A stretch of DNA of 64,000 nt from Brucella gallinifaecis (GTDB lineage: Bacteria; Pseudomonadota; Alphaproteobacteria; Rhizobiales; Rhizobiaceae), in contig NZ_ML636800.1 of the NCBI RefSeq assembly GCF_006476605.1, positions 372,001 through 436,000 of the forward strand. The letters run 5' to 3'. Positions 46,780-57,539 of the stretch are shown here, one piece after another. The stretch's first letter is position 1. Every line of letters starts with the position of its first letter. Below the pieces are notes generated by a model. It was not told the origin of the DNA and ran no database searches. It worked only from the letters and a program-made list of their open reading frames with translations. The translations under genes and the position numbers were made by a program.

Positions 46780-47067
46780 TTATTCAACGACCTTTGGAAC
46801 CACGAAGAAATTGTCTTCGGTCACAGGCGCATTAGCAACAACGGCACTGGCAATATTGCCGTCCGTAACCGCATCTTCACGCAAACGCATTTTCATTGGC
46901 GAAACCGACGTCATCGGTTCAACACCGTCAATATCGACTTCGTTCAATTGCTCGACGAAACCAAGAATCGCATTGAGTTCTCCGGTCATGCGCTCGGCTT
47001 CGTCTTCTGTGACGGCAATACGCGCGAGATGCGCGACGCGCTTGACGGTTGAAATATCGACGGACAT
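46780..47067 (-). CDS. gatC: Asp-tRNA(Asn)/Glu-tRNA(Gln) amidotransferase subunit C
   Basis: 95 aa, the family length. [52 protein letters not shown] is the standard GatC start, with LREDAVTDG later. It wraps around and stabilises the GatA-GatB complex. I chose ATG 47067; the open frame up to 47109 adds 14 atypical residues. Together with gatA it forms a gatCA operon. Confidence 0.96.
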   Translation of the reverse strand: MSVDISTVKRVAHLARIAVTEDEAERMTGELNAILGFVEQLNEVDIDGVEPMTSVSPMKMRLREDAVTDGNIASAVVANAPVTEDNFFVVPKVVE

Positions 47068-47148
47068 TCTGTTCTCCGCAAATGCTTGTTTAGGGCAGCA
47101 TGAAACCACCCTGAAAAGGTTCTTTTACCGGCTATAACGGTGCAAATG

Positions 47149-47216
47149 TGGAAGCGCAACATTTCTTGCGCTTCCATCCTCAGTTAGGGGCGCAGTTAGA
47201 GGCCCAGTTAGAAGTT
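47149..47216. repeat. Hairpin and 12-base triple repeat after the UPF0173 gene
   Basis: A perfect 11-base-pair hairpin (TGGAAGCGCAA 47149-47159, TTGCGCTTCCA 47166-47176) is followed by three copies of a 12-base unit starting CAGTTAG at 47181, 47193 and 47205. On the reverse strand each copy carries an in-frame TAA, so the UPF0173 gene ends in three tandem stops. Confidence 0.7.
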
Positions 47217-47915
47217 ATGTACTATACCCGGTTCTGTCACGAGCACCTTTGTGTCCTTTTGATCTGCCATAGCTGCCAAAAATTTGTCAGCCGTCTGATC
47301 GATGATCGGGAAAGTACCGTAATGGCAAGGCAGGACAGTATCGAAATTGAAGTAGCGCTGACAGGCAAGGGCCGCAACCGCTCCCCCCATGGTGAAGCGA
47401 TCACCGATTGGGACAATGCCAATCTCCGGGCGATGCAGCTCATTGACCAGCGCCATATCGGAGAAAATATCGGTATCGCCCATATGATAAAGCGTCGGTG
47501 CATTCTCAAAGTGGAAAACCAGACCATTCGGATTACCAAGTGAATGGGTCACCCCATCTTCCGACATAATGGCTGAGGAGTGCAGCGCATTGACAAAAGT
47601 TATGCTGAAGCCATCCAGAACGATTGTACCGCCAGTATTGCCCGGGCTGAATTTTTCAACGCCCTGCCGTCCAAGCCAGCCCGCCACTTCCGGGTTACAA
47701 ATGACGGTTGCACCATGCTCTTTGGCAATCGCCACCGTATCGCCGATATGATCACCGTGACCATGGGTCAGCGCGATATGCGTGGTGCCTTTTGTGGCCT
47801 CCTTAAAATCGATGCCTTTAGCGCCCGGGTTTCCATTGATGAACGGATCGATCAAAATGACCGCTTGTTCTGCTTCAATACGAAAGGCTGAATGGCCCAA
47901 CCAGGTGATTTTCAT
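47208..47915 (-). CDS. UPF0173 metal-dependent hydrolase (metallo-beta-lactamase fold)
   Basis: 235 aa. Starts [34 protein letters not shown] and has the metal motif HGHGDH ([10 protein letters not shown], near 55-64), GDTD further on and a late CHYGTFP histidine. Belongs to the UPF0173/UlaG-like group; enzyme activity of the group is not settled. I chose ATG 47915 over 47978, which adds 21 unrelated residues. It is divergent from ruvX and is followed by gatCA on the same strand. Confidence 0.9.
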   Translation of the reverse strand: MKITWLGHSAFRIEAEQAVILIDPFINGNPGAKGIDFKEATKGTTHIALTHGHGDHIGDTVAIAKEHGATVICNPEVAGWLGRQGVEKFSPGNTGGTIVLDGFSITFVNALHSSAIMSEDGVTHSLGNPNGLVFHFENAPTLYHMGDTDIFSDMALVNELHRPEIGIVPIGDRFTMGGAVAALACQRYFNFDTVLPCHYGTFPIIDQTADKFLAAMADQKDTKVLVTEPGIVHNF

Positions 47916-48025
47916 TGTGTTTCTCCGTATGGCTCGATATTCAACTCTAAAACAGATATTAGGGCGCAATTCCATCAAACAATATGAAGCCTGATAAAAT
48001 ACTGTTCAGCCCCCAAAGAGGACAC

Positions 48026-48529
48026 ATGGCCGTCGTTGAAATCGAAAGTGTTTTGGAAATTCTGCAACCCGGCCAGACCATTGCCGGGCTTGATCTTGGC
48101 ACCAAAACCATTGGCCTTGCCGTTTCTGATCTCGGCCTGTCATTCTCCCATCCCCGCCCCGTCATCAAACGTACCAAATTTACAATCGATGCACAGGTGC
48201 TACTAAAAGCGCTGGAACTCGACAAGGTTGGCGTCATCATTATCGGCCTGCCTATGAATATGGACGGCACCGCAGGACCACGCGTTCAGGCAACGCGGGC
48301 TTTTGTGCGCACCATGCAGCCGCTGACCAATCTTCCCTTCGTGTTCTGGGATGAGCGATTGTCAACCGTTGCTGCCGAACGCGCACTAATCGGCATGGAT
48401 GTTTCGCGCGGCAAACGAGCCGAACGCATCGATTCGGCCGCAGCTTCCTTCATTTTGCAAGGTGCGCTGGATCGTCTGCACCTGCTGCGCTCATCGCATT
48501 TCGATGACAATAATTACGATGCCGGATAA
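48026..48529 (+). CDS. ruvX: Putative pre-16S rRNA nuclease / Holliday junction resolvase-like (YqgF)
   Basis: 167 aa with an RNase H-like fold. Motifs: [15 protein letters not shown] (first Asp), [15 protein letters not shown], the DERLST motif in [15 protein letters not shown], and the last Asp in [16 protein letters not shown]. In E. coli it matures the 16S rRNA 5' end. ATG 48026 has AGAGGA upstream; 47984 would add 14 residues. Its last 16 bases overlap the 3' end of the convergent aidB-like gene. Confidence 0.92.
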   Translation: MAVVEIESVLEILQPGQTIAGLDLGTKTIGLAVSDLGLSFSHPRPVIKRTKFTIDAQVLLKALELDKVGVIIIGLPMNMDGTAGPRVQATRAFVRTMQPLTNLPFVFWDERLSTVAAERALIGMDVSRGKRAERIDSAAASFILQGALDRLHLLRSSHFDDNNYDAG

Positions 48530-50142
48530 AGCTGATCGAGTATGCGGATGGCATTGTGACGTGCATCCAGCATGCCATATGTCGAACGCCACTGACCGCC
48601 AAGACGTGTTTCGATAAACGCATCCGCCACGTCATCTGCACCAAGATTACGCAATTCTGCAGCGGCAGCCGCATAAGCAAGCTGCTCCGTCAAGAGACGT
48701 GCAACGCCCTGATCGGTTTCTGTCAGTTGCAAGGCCGCCTGTAAAACATCGATAGTGCCCTGACCACGCACACCTAACTGTCCGCTGATCCAGTCGAGCA
48801 CCTCATCAAACAGTGCCGGTGCACGAGAGAGTACACGCGCCACATCAAGCGCCATAACATTGCCCGAACCTTCCCAGATCGCATTGACCGGTGCTTCGCG
48901 ATAAGCGCGTGCAAGATTGCCATCCTCGATATAGCCATTCCCGCCAAGGCATTCCATCGCTTCATAAAGCAATGCCGGTGCAATCTTGCAGACCCAATAT
49001 TTGACAACCGGCGTCATGCAACGGGCGAAAGCCGCCTCTGCCCGATCTGTGGCAGCCATATCGAAAGCGCGTGCCAAACGCATGGAAAGTGCCGTTGCAC
49101 CCGCCACATCAAGCGCCATGTCAGCCAGAACGCGGCTCATCAGCGGCTGTTCAATCAGCTTTTGCCCATTCACTTCACGATGACGCGCGTGATGCACAGC
49201 CTCTGCAAGACCTGAGCGCATCAGGCCAGCAGACGCAATCGCGCAATCAAGCCGCGTCAATGTCACCATATCCATTATGGTTTTAACGCCCTCACCCGGA
49301 TTACCAACTAGATAACCGACAGCACCGTCAAATTCGACCTCTGCGGAGGCATTGGATTTATTGCCAAGCTTGTCCTTCAAACGCTGGAAAAAGAAGCCAT
49401 TTCCAGCCGCGTCATTGGTCAGGCGTGGAAGCAGGAAACAGGAAAGCCCTTCCTCTGCCTGTGCTAGCACCAGAAAAGCATCCGACATAGGCGCCGACAT
49501 AAACCATTTGTGGCCGCTGATCGTATAGGTGCCATCGTCGTTGCGTTCAGCACGGGTCGTATTGGCACGAACATCCGTACCTCCCTGCTTCTCCGTCATG
49601 CCCATTCCGAGCGTAATACCCTGCTTGCTGAAGGCTGCTTTCTGCGAAGAATCATATTTGCGCGACAATATCTGTGGCGACCATTCCTTATAAAGATCAG
49701 TGGACGCCATGATTGCCGCAAGCGAAGCATTCGTCATTGTCAATGGGCAGAGATGCCCCGCTTCCAGCTGGGCCGTGAGAAAAAAACGTGCGGCACGGGC
49801 CTGATGCCGATGCCCCGACTCAAGCGGATTGGCCTCCCAGACCGAGCAATGCAGTCCCTGTGCAATCGAACGGCGCATCAACGCATGATAAGCAGGGTGA
49901 TATTCCACCAGATCAACACGGCGACCCTGACGATCATAGGTGCGCAGCTTTGGCAATTCTGTATTGGCAAGACGTGCCAGATCCTGCGCTTCTGCCGACA
50001 AGACAAAACGGCCGGTATTTTCCAGATCAGTATGCAGTTCTTTAGGAAAACGCGCTGCGGTCTGTATCAGAAGCGGGTCGCCCAGATATGCATTCATGCC
50101 CGTCATGAACGGGGTCTGGTTGGTGACTTCATGCGTTTTCAC
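48514..50142 (-). CDS. aidB: Acyl-CoA dehydrogenase-family protein, AidB type
   Basis: 542 aa, the AidB length. Landmarks: [23 protein letters not shown] near 78-100, [50 protein letters not shown] and [45 protein letters not shown]. AidB is induced by alkylation damage in E. coli and acts as an FAD protein with DNA-binding ability; in Brucella an AidB has been linked to growth poles. A plain isovaleryl-CoA dehydrogenase is less likely on length. It overlaps ruvX tail to tail. Confidence 0.9.
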   Translation of the reverse strand: MKTHEVTNQTPFMTGMNAYLGDPLLIQTAARFPKELHTDLENTGRFVLSAEAQDLARLANTELPKLRTYDRQGRRVDLVEYHPAYHALMRRSIAQGLHCSVWEANPLESGHRHQARAARFFLTAQLEAGHLCPLTMTNASLAAIMASTDLYKEWSPQILSRKYDSSQKAAFSKQGITLGMGMTEKQGGTDVRANTTRAERNDDGTYTISGHKWFMSAPMSDAFLVLAQAEEGLSCFLLPRLTNDAAGNGFFFQRLKDKLGNKSNASAEVEFDGAVGYLVGNPGEGVKTIMDMVTLTRLDCAIASAGLMRSGLAEAVHHARHREVNGQKLIEQPLMSRVLADMALDVAGATALSMRLARAFDMAATDRAEAAFARCMTPVVKYWVCKIAPALLYEAMECLGGNGYIEDGNLARAYREAPVNAIWEGSGNVMALDVARVLSRAPALFDEVLDWISGQLGVRGQGTIDVLQAALQLTETDQGVARLLTEQLAYAAAAAELRNLGADDVADAFIETRLGGQWRSTYGMLDARHNAIRILDQLYPAS

Positions 50143-50363
50143 AGGCTTATCCGTTTGGTTTTGTTCAATTCAAAAATCAGCTAGGCCCTCTTGAGGCTCA
50201 CAGATTTAATAGTCTATGCTGTTTTGCATTGTAATTTCCTAACATTTTCACACAGCCCACCGCTTTATACCCAAAGAATACAGGTTTTTCTTTGTGAATC
50301 GGCCAAAGCCATTATAAGGGCGGTTGCAGTCCAGTTCTTGCGGCTCTATACGGGTGACTTGCC

Positions 50364-51335
50364 ATGACAAATCAAACGGCCTCTCCGATTTTCCCTCATC
50401 GCCACCTGCTTGGCATCAAGGGGCTATCGCCCCTGGACATTAATTGTCTTCTCGATCTTGCAGATCAGGAAGTGGCTGTTTCCCGACAGTCCGAGAAGAA
50501 AAAGTCCGTGCTGCGCGGTCGCACCCAGATCAACCTGTTCTTTGAAGCATCGACACGAACGCAATCATCATTTGAACTGGCCGGAAAACGGCTGGGCGCA
50601 GACGTGATGAACATGTCTGTCGGCAATTCATCGGTCAAGAAGGGCGAAACGCTCATCGACACCGCGATGACGCTCAATGCCATGCAGCCAGATATTCTGG
50701 TCATTCGCCACGCCTCTGCCGGTGCAGCGGCATTGCTCGCGCAAAAAGTTGGTTGTGCAGTCGTCAATGCTGGCGACGGTGCGCATGAACACCCGACTCA
50801 GGCGCTGCTCGACGCGCTGACCATTCGCCGTGCAAAGGGCGATATTGGAAACCTTATCGTTGCCATTTGCGGCGATGTGCTGCATTCGCGCGTTGCACGC
50901 TCCAATATTCTGCTTCTCAATGCGCTCGGTGCGCGCGTTCGTGTTGTTGCCCCTTCAACGCTGCTTCCTTCCGGCATCGCCGATATGAGCGTTGAAGTTT
51001 ACAACACCATGGAAGAAGGCTTGAAAGACGCCGATGTGGTGATGATGCTTCGCCTTCAGCGGGAACGTATGGCTGGCTCTTTCGTGCCGTCCGTGCGTGA
51101 GTATTTCCGCTTTTATGGTCTCGACAGGGAAAAACTCAAATATGCGAAACCTGACGCGCTTGTCATGCATCCCGGTCCGATGAATCGCGGCGTTGAAATT
51201 GCCTCCGATGTGGCAGACGGTTCACAGAGCATGATTCAGCAACAGGTGGAAATGGGTGTCGCTGTGCGTATGGCGGTCATGGAAGCCCTGCTCGACCCGC
51301 GCCGTGCAGATGTCGCAGGAGAACGCGCCAAATGA
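50364..51335 (+). CDS. pyrB: Aspartate carbamoyltransferase catalytic subunit
   Basis: 323 aa. Second step of UMP synthesis: carbamoyl phosphate plus aspartate to carbamoyl aspartate. Carbamoyl-phosphate site [24 protein letters not shown] (near 52-75), then [24 protein letters not shown] and the aspartate-loop MLRLQRER. It overlaps pyrC by four bases (ATGA). No pyrI regulatory gene is adjacent; the partner would be the dihydroorotase-like protein, as in the class A dodecameric enzymes. Confidence 0.96.
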   Translation: MTNQTASPIFPHRHLLGIKGLSPLDINCLLDLADQEVAVSRQSEKKKSVLRGRTQINLFFEASTRTQSSFELAGKRLGADVMNMSVGNSSVKKGETLIDTAMTLNAMQPDILVIRHASAGAAALLAQKVGCAVVNAGDGAHEHPTQALLDALTIRRAKGDIGNLIVAICGDVLHSRVARSNILLLNALGARVRVVAPSTLLPSGIADMSVEVYNTMEEGLKDADVVMMLRLQRERMAGSFVPSVREYFRFYGLDREKLKYAKPDALVMHPGPMNRGVEIASDVADGSQSMIQQQVEMGVAVRMAVMEALLDPRRADVAGERAK

Positions 51336-52627
51336 CCAATATGAGTGCAATCCTTTTTGAAAACGCCCGTATTGTTGATCCGTCTCGCGGACTGGATGAG
51401 ATCGGCAGCCTGCTGATCAAGGATGACAAGATCGCCGCCAGTGGTGCTGATATCCGCAATCAGGGTGCGCCCGAAGGTGCTGAAATCATTAACCTCAATG
51501 GAATGACGATTCTGCCCGGTCTGGTTGATTCGCGCGTCTTTATTGGTGAACCGGGTGCCGAGCATCGCGAAACCATCGCATCGGCCAGTCAGGCCGCAGC
51601 CGCAGGTGGCGTGACTTCCATTATCATGATGCCGGATACTGATCCGGTTATCGATGATGTTGCACTGGTCGAATTCGTCAAACGCACGGCCCGTGACACG
51701 GCAATCATCAATGTTCACCCGGCAGCCGCCATTACCAAAGGCTTGCACGGCGAGGAAATGACCGAAATCGGCCTGCTTCGCGATGCAGGTGCAGTTGCCT
51801 TTACCGAAGGTCGCAATACACTTACCAATACACAATTAATGCGTCGCGCACTCACTTACGCACGTGACTTTGATGCTGTCATTGCCTGTGAAACCCGCGA
51901 CCCTTATCTTGGTGCCAATGGCGTCATGAATGAAGGGCTGTTTGCAAGCTGGCTGGGTTTGTCAGGTAGCCCACGCGAAGCGGAAGTGATCCCGCTGGAG
52001 CGGGATTTGCGCCTCGCCGCGCTCACTCGCAGCAAATACCACGCAGCACAACTTTCCTGCGCCATGTCTGCCGAAGCGCTCAAGCGCTCAAAGGATATTG
52101 GTGCAAAAGTAACAGCAGGCGTATCCATTAACCACCTGTCGCTGAATGAAAATGATATAGGTGAGTTCCGCACTTTCTTCCGCTTGTCGCCGCCATTGCG
52201 CAGTGAAGAAGATCGTCTGGCGATGGTTGAAGCCGTAAAAAATGGCACCATCGACATCGTTGTTTCTGCCCATGACCCGCAAGACGTTGATACCAAACGC
52301 CTGCCTTTTGCCGATGCTGAAGCCGGCGCCATTGGTCTGGAAACATTGCTTGCTGCAGCACTTCGTCTCTACCACAATGACAGCATCCCCCTGCTGCGGC
52401 TGGTGGAAGTGCTTTCAACAGCACCCGCCCGTATTTTCGGTCTGGATGCGGGAACATTAAAACCCGGTGCAAAAGCAGATCTAACCATCGTCGATCTTGA
52501 TGAGCCGTGGGTGGTGCGCGAACAAGACCTGCATTCACGCTCAAAAAACAGCTGTTTTGAAGGGGCCCGCTTTCAAGGCCGGGTTAACCGCACGATAGTC
52601 AGCGGCAAGACCGTTTATTCAGCTTAA
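51332..52627 (+). CDS. pyrC: Dihydroorotase-like protein lacking the HxH metal motif (PyrC'/PyrX type)
   Basis: 431 aa amidohydrolase fold. Where active dihydroorotases read GLVDxHxHxREPG this protein reads [12 protein letters not shown], so both histidines of the first metal motif are missing; the usual Asp-His at the end of the barrel is also altered ([10 protein letters not shown]). The carbamylated-lysine region is likewise not recognisable. Such proteins in Pseudomonas are non-catalytic partners that hold the PyrB dodecamer together. It is translationally coupled to pyrB. An active dihydroorotase should therefore exist elsewhere in the genome (inference). Confidence 0.88.
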   Translation: MTNMSAILFENARIVDPSRGLDEIGSLLIKDDKIAASGADIRNQGAPEGAEIINLNGMTILPGLVDSRVFIGEPGAEHRETIASASQAAAAGGVTSIIMMPDTDPVIDDVALVEFVKRTARDTAIINVHPAAAITKGLHGEEMTEIGLLRDAGAVAFTEGRNTLTNTQLMRRALTYARDFDAVIACETRDPYLGANGVMNEGLFASWLGLSGSPREAEVIPLERDLRLAALTRSKYHAAQLSCAMSAEALKRSKDIGAKVTAGVSINHLSLNENDIGEFRTFFRLSPPLRSEEDRLAMVEAVKNGTIDIVVSAHDPQDVDTKRLPFADAEAGAIGLETLLAAALRLYHNDSIPLLRLVEVLSTAPARIFGLDAGTLKPGAKADLTIVDLDEPWVVREQDLHSRSKNSCFEGARFQGRVNRTIVSGKTVYSA

Positions 52628-52636
52628 CATTTTTAG

Positions 52637-52665
52637 AAAAGCTGTCTTGATTTCAGACAGTTTTT
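52637..52665 (+). terminator. Terminator of pyrBC
   Basis: CTGTCT (52642-52647) and AGACAG (52655-52660), 7-base loop, flanked by AAAA and followed by TTTTT. It is ten bases after the pyrC stop. Confidence 0.75.
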
Positions 52666-52704
52666 CTTCTCAATTGACTTGATAAAGAACATATGGGGAG
52701 TTTC

Positions 52705-53310
52705 ATGGCCGAAACAGGTCTGGTCAATGTCGTGACGCTTGGCACGCTGATATTCGGCTATATTCTCGGTTCCATCCCTTTTGGGCTCATCCTGACGCGG
52801 ATTGCCGGACTGGGTGATGTACGCTCAATCGGGTCTGGTAACATTGGCGCAACCAATGTTTTGCGCACCGGCAACAAGAAACTTGCAGCTGCAACCCTCA
52901 TTCTTGATGCGCTGAAAGGTACAGCGGCGGTCCTGGTGGCTTCAAAATTTGGTCAGGATGCGGCTATTGCTGCAGGATTTGGTGCCTTTATAGGACATCT
53001 GTTCCCGGTCTGGATCGGCTTTAAAGGCGGCAAGGGTGTTGCGACCTATCTTGGTATTCTGATCGGCATAGCATGGCCCAGCGCATTGATTTTTATCGCA
53101 GCATGGATCATCACAGCCCTTCTCACCCGCTATTCATCGCTCTCTGCACTAATTGCGAGCCTGATAGTTCCAATTGCGCTTTATATACGCGGTGATCTGG
53201 CTGTTGCTGCATTATTTGCAATTCTGACCATTCTTGTATTCATAAAACATCGCACCAATATTTCGCGGCTTCTCAGTGGCACAGAGAGCAAAATAGGTAA
53301 AAAAGGATGA
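52705..53310 (+). CDS. plsY: Glycerol-3-phosphate acyltransferase (acyl-phosphate dependent)
   Basis: 201 aa, five hydrophobic segments. PlsY motifs: [17 protein letters not shown] (near 39-55), [20 protein letters not shown] (near 96-115) and [16 protein letters not shown] at the end. It makes lysophosphatidate at the inner membrane, the first step of phospholipid synthesis. ATG 52705 has GGGGAG five bases upstream; 52693 lies before it. It overlaps dprA by four bases. Confidence 0.95.
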   Translation: MAETGLVNVVTLGTLIFGYILGSIPFGLILTRIAGLGDVRSIGSGNIGATNVLRTGNKKLAAATLILDALKGTAAVLVASKFGQDAAIAAGFGAFIGHLFPVWIGFKGGKGVATYLGILIGIAWPSALIFIAAWIITALLTRYSSLSALIASLIVPIALYIRGDLAVAALFAILTILVFIKHRTNISRLLSGTESKIGKKG

Positions 53311-54467
53311 TTCAGGGCGCGAATTCAAAAAATGGAATTCGCCTTTCTGATCAGCAGCGGCTTAACTGGCTGCGTCTTATCCGCACTGAGAATATCGGAC
53401 CCGTCACATTTCGCGATCTGATTTTATTTTGCGGCTCGGCAGCCAATGCAATAGAACGCCTTCCTGATCTGAATATTCGTGGCGGCGGCTCCCGCGCCGT
53501 CCGTGTGTCATCAAAAGAAGATGCCGAGCGCGAAATTGAAGCTGTTAAACGCATGGGCGCCCGGCTTATTGGTATGGGTGAGCCGGATTATCCACCACAG
53601 CTGAAAAACTGCGAGGCGCCACCGCCGCTTGTCATTATAAAGGGTGACATCAGAGTATTTCATAAGCCGCCCGTCGCAATTGTCGGCTCGCGCAATGCTT
53701 CCGTCACAGGAGTGCGCTTTACAGAGAGATTAGCCCGCGATCTCGGCGATGCAGGATTTACAATAATCTCAGGCCTTGCACGTGGTATTGATGCAGCCGC
53801 GCATAAAGCGAGCATGACAAGCGGAACGGTAGCCGTGCTTGCAGGTGGCCTTGACCGGCCCTACCCACCTGAAAACCTGCCGATCTATCGTGATATTCCT
53901 GAAAATGGCAGCGCATTAATTACAGAAATGGCTATGGGAGCAGAGCCACGCGCCCGTGATTTTCCACGCCGCAATCGCATTATAGCCGCACTCTCACTCG
54001 GATTAATCGTTGTCGAAGCAGCCACTCGCTCCGGTTCACTGATCAGCGCCCGCATGGCAGGTGATATGGGACGTACCGTATTCGCTGTGCCGGGATCACC
54101 ACTTGATCCACGTGCCCGTGGTACCAATGCGCTGTTGAAGCAAGGAGCAACGCTCGTTACTTGCGCTGAAGACGTGATTGAAGCATTAACACCACTGATA
54201 AGCCGAGACACAATTCCAGCCCCTGAAGATCAGCCCGACCTCCTCAAACAATTTGACGAGCCATCAGAACCGCTACAAGCAATAACAAGCGATCAACAAC
54301 GCGATATTCTCATTGACGCGCTTGGCGTCACCCCGGTTGATATAGATACATTGGTTCGACATACTGGTCTGGATACCAGCAGTGCGCAGCTCATTCTTCT
54401 CGAGCTTGATCTTGCCGGGCGACTTTTGCGTTATCCCGGCAATCTGGTGGCACTTGCACCTCAATAA
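53307..54467 (+). CDS. dprA: DNA-processing protein DprA
   Basis: 386 aa. N-terminal SAM-like region ([21 protein letters not shown]), then the Rossmann-like DprA fold with [59 protein letters not shown] and [15 protein letters not shown] winged-helix C-terminal domain ([40 protein letters not shown]) follows. It loads RecA on incoming single-stranded DNA in transformation; many non-competent bacteria keep it. Overlaps plsY (ATGA). Confidence 0.95.
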   Translation: MIQGANSKNGIRLSDQQRLNWLRLIRTENIGPVTFRDLILFCGSAANAIERLPDLNIRGGGSRAVRVSSKEDAEREIEAVKRMGARLIGMGEPDYPPQLKNCEAPPPLVIIKGDIRVFHKPPVAIVGSRNASVTGVRFTERLARDLGDAGFTIISGLARGIDAAAHKASMTSGTVAVLAGGLDRPYPPENLPIYRDIPENGSALITEMAMGAEPRARDFPRRNRIIAALSLGLIVVEAATRSGSLISARMAGDMGRTVFAVPGSPLDPRARGTNALLKQGATLVTCAEDVIEALTPLISRDTIPAPEDQPDLLKQFDEPSEPLQAITSDQQRDILIDALGVTPVDIDTLVRHTGLDTSSAQLILLELDLAGRLLRYPGNLVALAPQ

Positions 54468-54482
54468 AATGCACCGCGAATA

Positions 54483-54653
54483 TTATTTTTTGACCTTTCG
54501 ATGGCGGCGACCTTCTTTCGCTTCCTGTAGTGCCATATCCATCATATAAACAAGCAGGGGCTGATCCGTTCCTTTTGCTATCACAATCAGTTCTTCAAGC
54601 ATTTGCTCAATATACATCAACAACTCCCGGCGTGTAGCCACCCGCTGAACCAT
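54483..54653 (-). CDS. Small conserved-looking protein, 56 aa, unknown function
   Basis: Starts MVQRVATRRELLMYIEQML and ends in a basic tail (EGRRHRKVKK). It is mostly helical by composition with alternating Leu/Ile/Met and Glu residues (MYIEQMLEELIVIAKGTDQPLLVYMMDMALQEA). ATG 54653 has GGGGGC just upstream; an ATG at 54695 would give 70 aa but has a weaker ribosome site. It is convergent with dprA. I do not recognise a family, and name no function. Confidence 0.6.
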   Translation of the reverse strand: MVQRVATRRELLMYIEQMLEELIVIAKGTDQPLLVYMMDMALQEAKEGRRHRKVKK

Positions 54654-54899
54654 ATTGCCCCCAAGATCGTTTAAATATCTCCATATTAAAATCATCCCTG
54701 GCGCTTGTGCTTTTGGATATACCCCATTTAAATACTACCATTACGATTATAAAGATCAATAACTATCTCAGGTTGTAATTGATGATTTTTCGCTCATCGC
54801 TCTTGACCAAACGCAAACCGCTGTTCATGTGAATGGCAATAATTTGAACGCGATGAATTGGGCTTTCTCCTGAAAAGATCGCGAGTCTAGGCTGCTTTA

Positions 54900-57536
54900 A
54901 TGAACGTTGTCGTTGTCGAATCGCCTGCAAAGGCAAAAACCATCAACAAATATCTGGGCTCGAACTATAAGGTTCTGGCCTCATTTGGTCACGTGCGAGA
55001 TCTACCAGCCAAGGACGGCTCCGTTCGCCCGGATGAAGATTTTGCCATGTCCTGGGAAGTGGACAGCAACTCATCCAAGCGTCTGGCTGACATTGTCAAA
55101 GCTCTCAAAGACAGTGACGGTCTGTTTCTGGCGACTGACCCTGATCGCGAAGGGGAAGCCATTTCATGGCATGTTCTGGAAGTTCTCAACCAGAAAAAGG
55201 CGCTTAAAGGCAAAACCGTCAAGCGTGTTGCATTCAACGCCATCACCAAGAAAGCCGTTCTCGACGCGATTGCCAACCCGCGCGATATCGATGAGCCACT
55301 GGTTGATGCCTATCTCGCCCGACGTGCACTCGACTATCTCGTGGGCTTCACCCTGTCTCCTGTCCTGTGGCGCAAACTGCCCGGAGCACGTTCCGCCGGG
55401 CGTGTGCAATCGGTTGCACTGCGCCTTGTCTGTGATCGCGAATCCGAGATTGAACGCTTCATCCGTGAAGAATACTGGAACATTGCCGCTTCACTGAAGA
55501 CCCCTCGCAATGATGCCTTTAGCGCACGCCTGACAGCTCTCGACGGCAAAAAACTCGGCAAGCTCGACATCAAGAATGAAGAGCAGGCGACAGCCATTCG
55601 CACGATGCTGGAAGGTGCAAGCTTCAAGGCTGTCTCAGTTGAAGCCAAGCCGACCAAACGCAATCCCGGCCCTCCATTCACCACGTCAACCCTTCAGCAG
55701 GCCGCATCCGGCCAGCTCGGTTTCTCGGCATCCCGCACCATGCAAGTCGCCCAGCGCCTTTATGAGGGTGTGGACATAGGTGGCGAAACTGCCGGTCTGA
55801 TCACCTATATGCGTACCGACGGTGTGCAGATGGCTCCTGAAGCCATTACTGCCGCTCGCGATGCTATTGGCAAAAACTTCGGCCCGAATTACGTACCGGA
55901 AAAGCCGCGCTTTTATTCCAGCAAGGCCAAAAACGCACAGGAAGCGCATGAAGCGATCCGCCCGACGGATTTCATGCGCCATCCAAAGGAAGTGCGCCGC
56001 TATCTCGATGAAGATCAGGCACGCCTTTATGAACTGATCTGGAAACGGGCTATTGCCAGCCAGATGCAGGCCGCCGACATCGAGCGCACCACAGCTGACA
56101 TTGAAGCCATCAATGGTGGAAAATCGGCCATGCTGCGTGCCAATGGTTCGGTCACAAAATTTGACGGCTTTCTCGCCGCCTATATGGATCATCGCGAAGA
56201 AGAAGATGAGGATGAAGACAGCGCAAAGCTGCCTGAAATCCGCTCTGGCGAAACAATCGCACGCGAAAAGATCGATGCCACACAGCATTCGACAGAACCA
56301 CCGCCACGTTATTCTGAAGCTTCACTTATCAAGAAAATGGAAGAGCTGGGCATTGGCCGTCCGTCAACCTATGCCGCAACACTCGCAACTCTTCGAGACC
56401 GTGACTACATCACGATCGACAAGCGCAAGCTGACACCGGATCCGAAAGGCCGTCTGGTAACATCCTTCCTCGAAAGTTTCTTTAAGCGTTACGTAGAATA
56501 CGATTTCACCGCTGATCTGGAAGAAAAGCTTGATCTGATTTCCGATGGCAAGTTGCTCTGGAAAGACGTTCTGCGCGATTTCTGGCGTGACTTTTCTGGT
56601 AATGTCGATGACATCAAGGAACTGCGCGTTACCAACGTGCTTGATGCACTCAATGAAGAACTCGCACCTTTGGCTTTCCCTGATCGGGGTGATGGCAGCG
56701 ATCCTCGCGCATGCCCAACCTGTGGCACGGGTCAGCTTTCGTTAAAGCTCGGCAAATATGGGGCTTTCGTTGGTTGTTCAAACTACCCGGAATGCAAGTT
56801 CACGCGTCAGCTTGGCGGCGAAGGCAATGGTGAAGCAGCCGCTTCAGATGAGCCGAAGCAGCTTGGCACAGATCCTTTCACGGGCGAAGAAATCACTTTG
56901 AGGACAGGCCGTTTCGGCCCCTATGTGCAACGCGGCGAAGGCAAGGAAGCCAAACGCGCAAGCCTGCCAAAGGGCTGGACATTTGATGCAGTGGATCATG
57001 AAAAAGCGATGGCGCTTCTGTCGCTGCCCCGTAATGTCGGACAGCATCCTGAAACAGGAAAGATGATTTCCGCAAGCATTGGACGTTATGGCCCCTATGT
57101 CAGCCATGATGGAACTTTTGCAAATCTGGAAAATGCTGATGAAGTGTTCACAGTCGGGCTAAACCGTGCCGTTGCAGTTTTGGCAGATAAGCAGTCGAAG
57201 GGTGGTCGTGGCCGCGCAACACCTGCCGCCCTTGCAACACTTGGCGATCACCCCGATGGCGGATCAATTACAGTGCGTGACGGGCGTTACGGCCCATATG
57301 TCAATTGGGGCAAAATCAATGCCACTTTGCCAAAGGGCAAGGATCCGGCAAGCGTGACACTTGAAGAAGCCCTCGAGCTCATTGCCGCCAAAGCCGGAAG
57401 CACAAAGACAAAAAAGGCTCCTGCCCGCAAGTCTGCTGCAAAGGCCACGGATGGCGAGAAGAAAGCTGCACCCAAAAAAGCAGCTGCAAAGAAAAAAGCC
57501 CCTTCCAAAGCAAAGGCGAAGGCGGCAGAGGAGTAA
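54900..57536 (+). CDS. topA: DNA topoisomerase I
   Basis: 878 aa type IA topoisomerase; relaxes negative supercoils. TOPRIM start MNVVVVESPAKAKTINKYLG and acidic DPDREGEAISWH. The catalytic tyrosine is Tyr303 in ITYMRTDGVQ. A four-Cys zinc ribbon occurs at ACPTCGTGQLSLKLGKYGAFVGCSNYPEC, then several topoisomerase C-terminal repeats (GRFGPYVQRGEGKEAKRASLPKG; GRYGPYVSHDG; GRYGPYVNWGK). The last ~55 residues are a Lys/Ala-rich tail, common in alphaproteobacterial TopA. Three bases separate it from rnr, so the two are co-transcribed. Confidence 0.97.
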   Translation: MNVVVVESPAKAKTINKYLGSNYKVLASFGHVRDLPAKDGSVRPDEDFAMSWEVDSNSSKRLADIVKALKDSDGLFLATDPDREGEAISWHVLEVLNQKKALKGKTVKRVAFNAITKKAVLDAIANPRDIDEPLVDAYLARRALDYLVGFTLSPVLWRKLPGARSAGRVQSVALRLVCDRESEIERFIREEYWNIAASLKTPRNDAFSARLTALDGKKLGKLDIKNEEQATAIRTMLEGASFKAVSVEAKPTKRNPGPPFTTSTLQQAASGQLGFSASRTMQVAQRLYEGVDIGGETAGLITYMRTDGVQMAPEAITAARDAIGKNFGPNYVPEKPRFYSSKAKNAQEAHEAIRPTDFMRHPKEVRRYLDEDQARLYELIWKRAIASQMQAADIERTTADIEAINGGKSAMLRANGSVTKFDGFLAAYMDHREEEDEDEDSAKLPEIRSGETIAREKIDATQHSTEPPPRYSEASLIKKMEELGIGRPSTYAATLATLRDRDYITIDKRKLTPDPKGRLVTSFLESFFKRYVEYDFTADLEEKLDLISDGKLLWKDVLRDFWRDFSGNVDDIKELRVTNVLDALNEELAPLAFPDRGDGSDPRACPTCGTGQLSLKLGKYGAFVGCSNYPECKFTRQLGGEGNGEAAASDEPKQLGTDPFTGEEITLRTGRFGPYVQRGEGKEAKRASLPKGWTFDAVDHEKAMALLSLPRNVGQHPETGKMISASIGRYGPYVSHDGTFANLENADEVFTVGLNRAVAVLADKQSKGGRGRATPAALATLGDHPDGGSITVRDGRYGPYVNWGKINATLPKGKDPASVTLEEALELIAAKAGSTKTKKAPARKSAAKATDGEKKAAPKKAAAKKKAPSKAKAKAAEE

Positions 57537-57539
57537 GAA

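Noticed and set aside
45241-47067. Complete gatCAB operon
   Set aside because: Only gatC and gatA are present; the reverse strand after gatA continues into the acetyltransferase gene, so gatB must be elsewhere.
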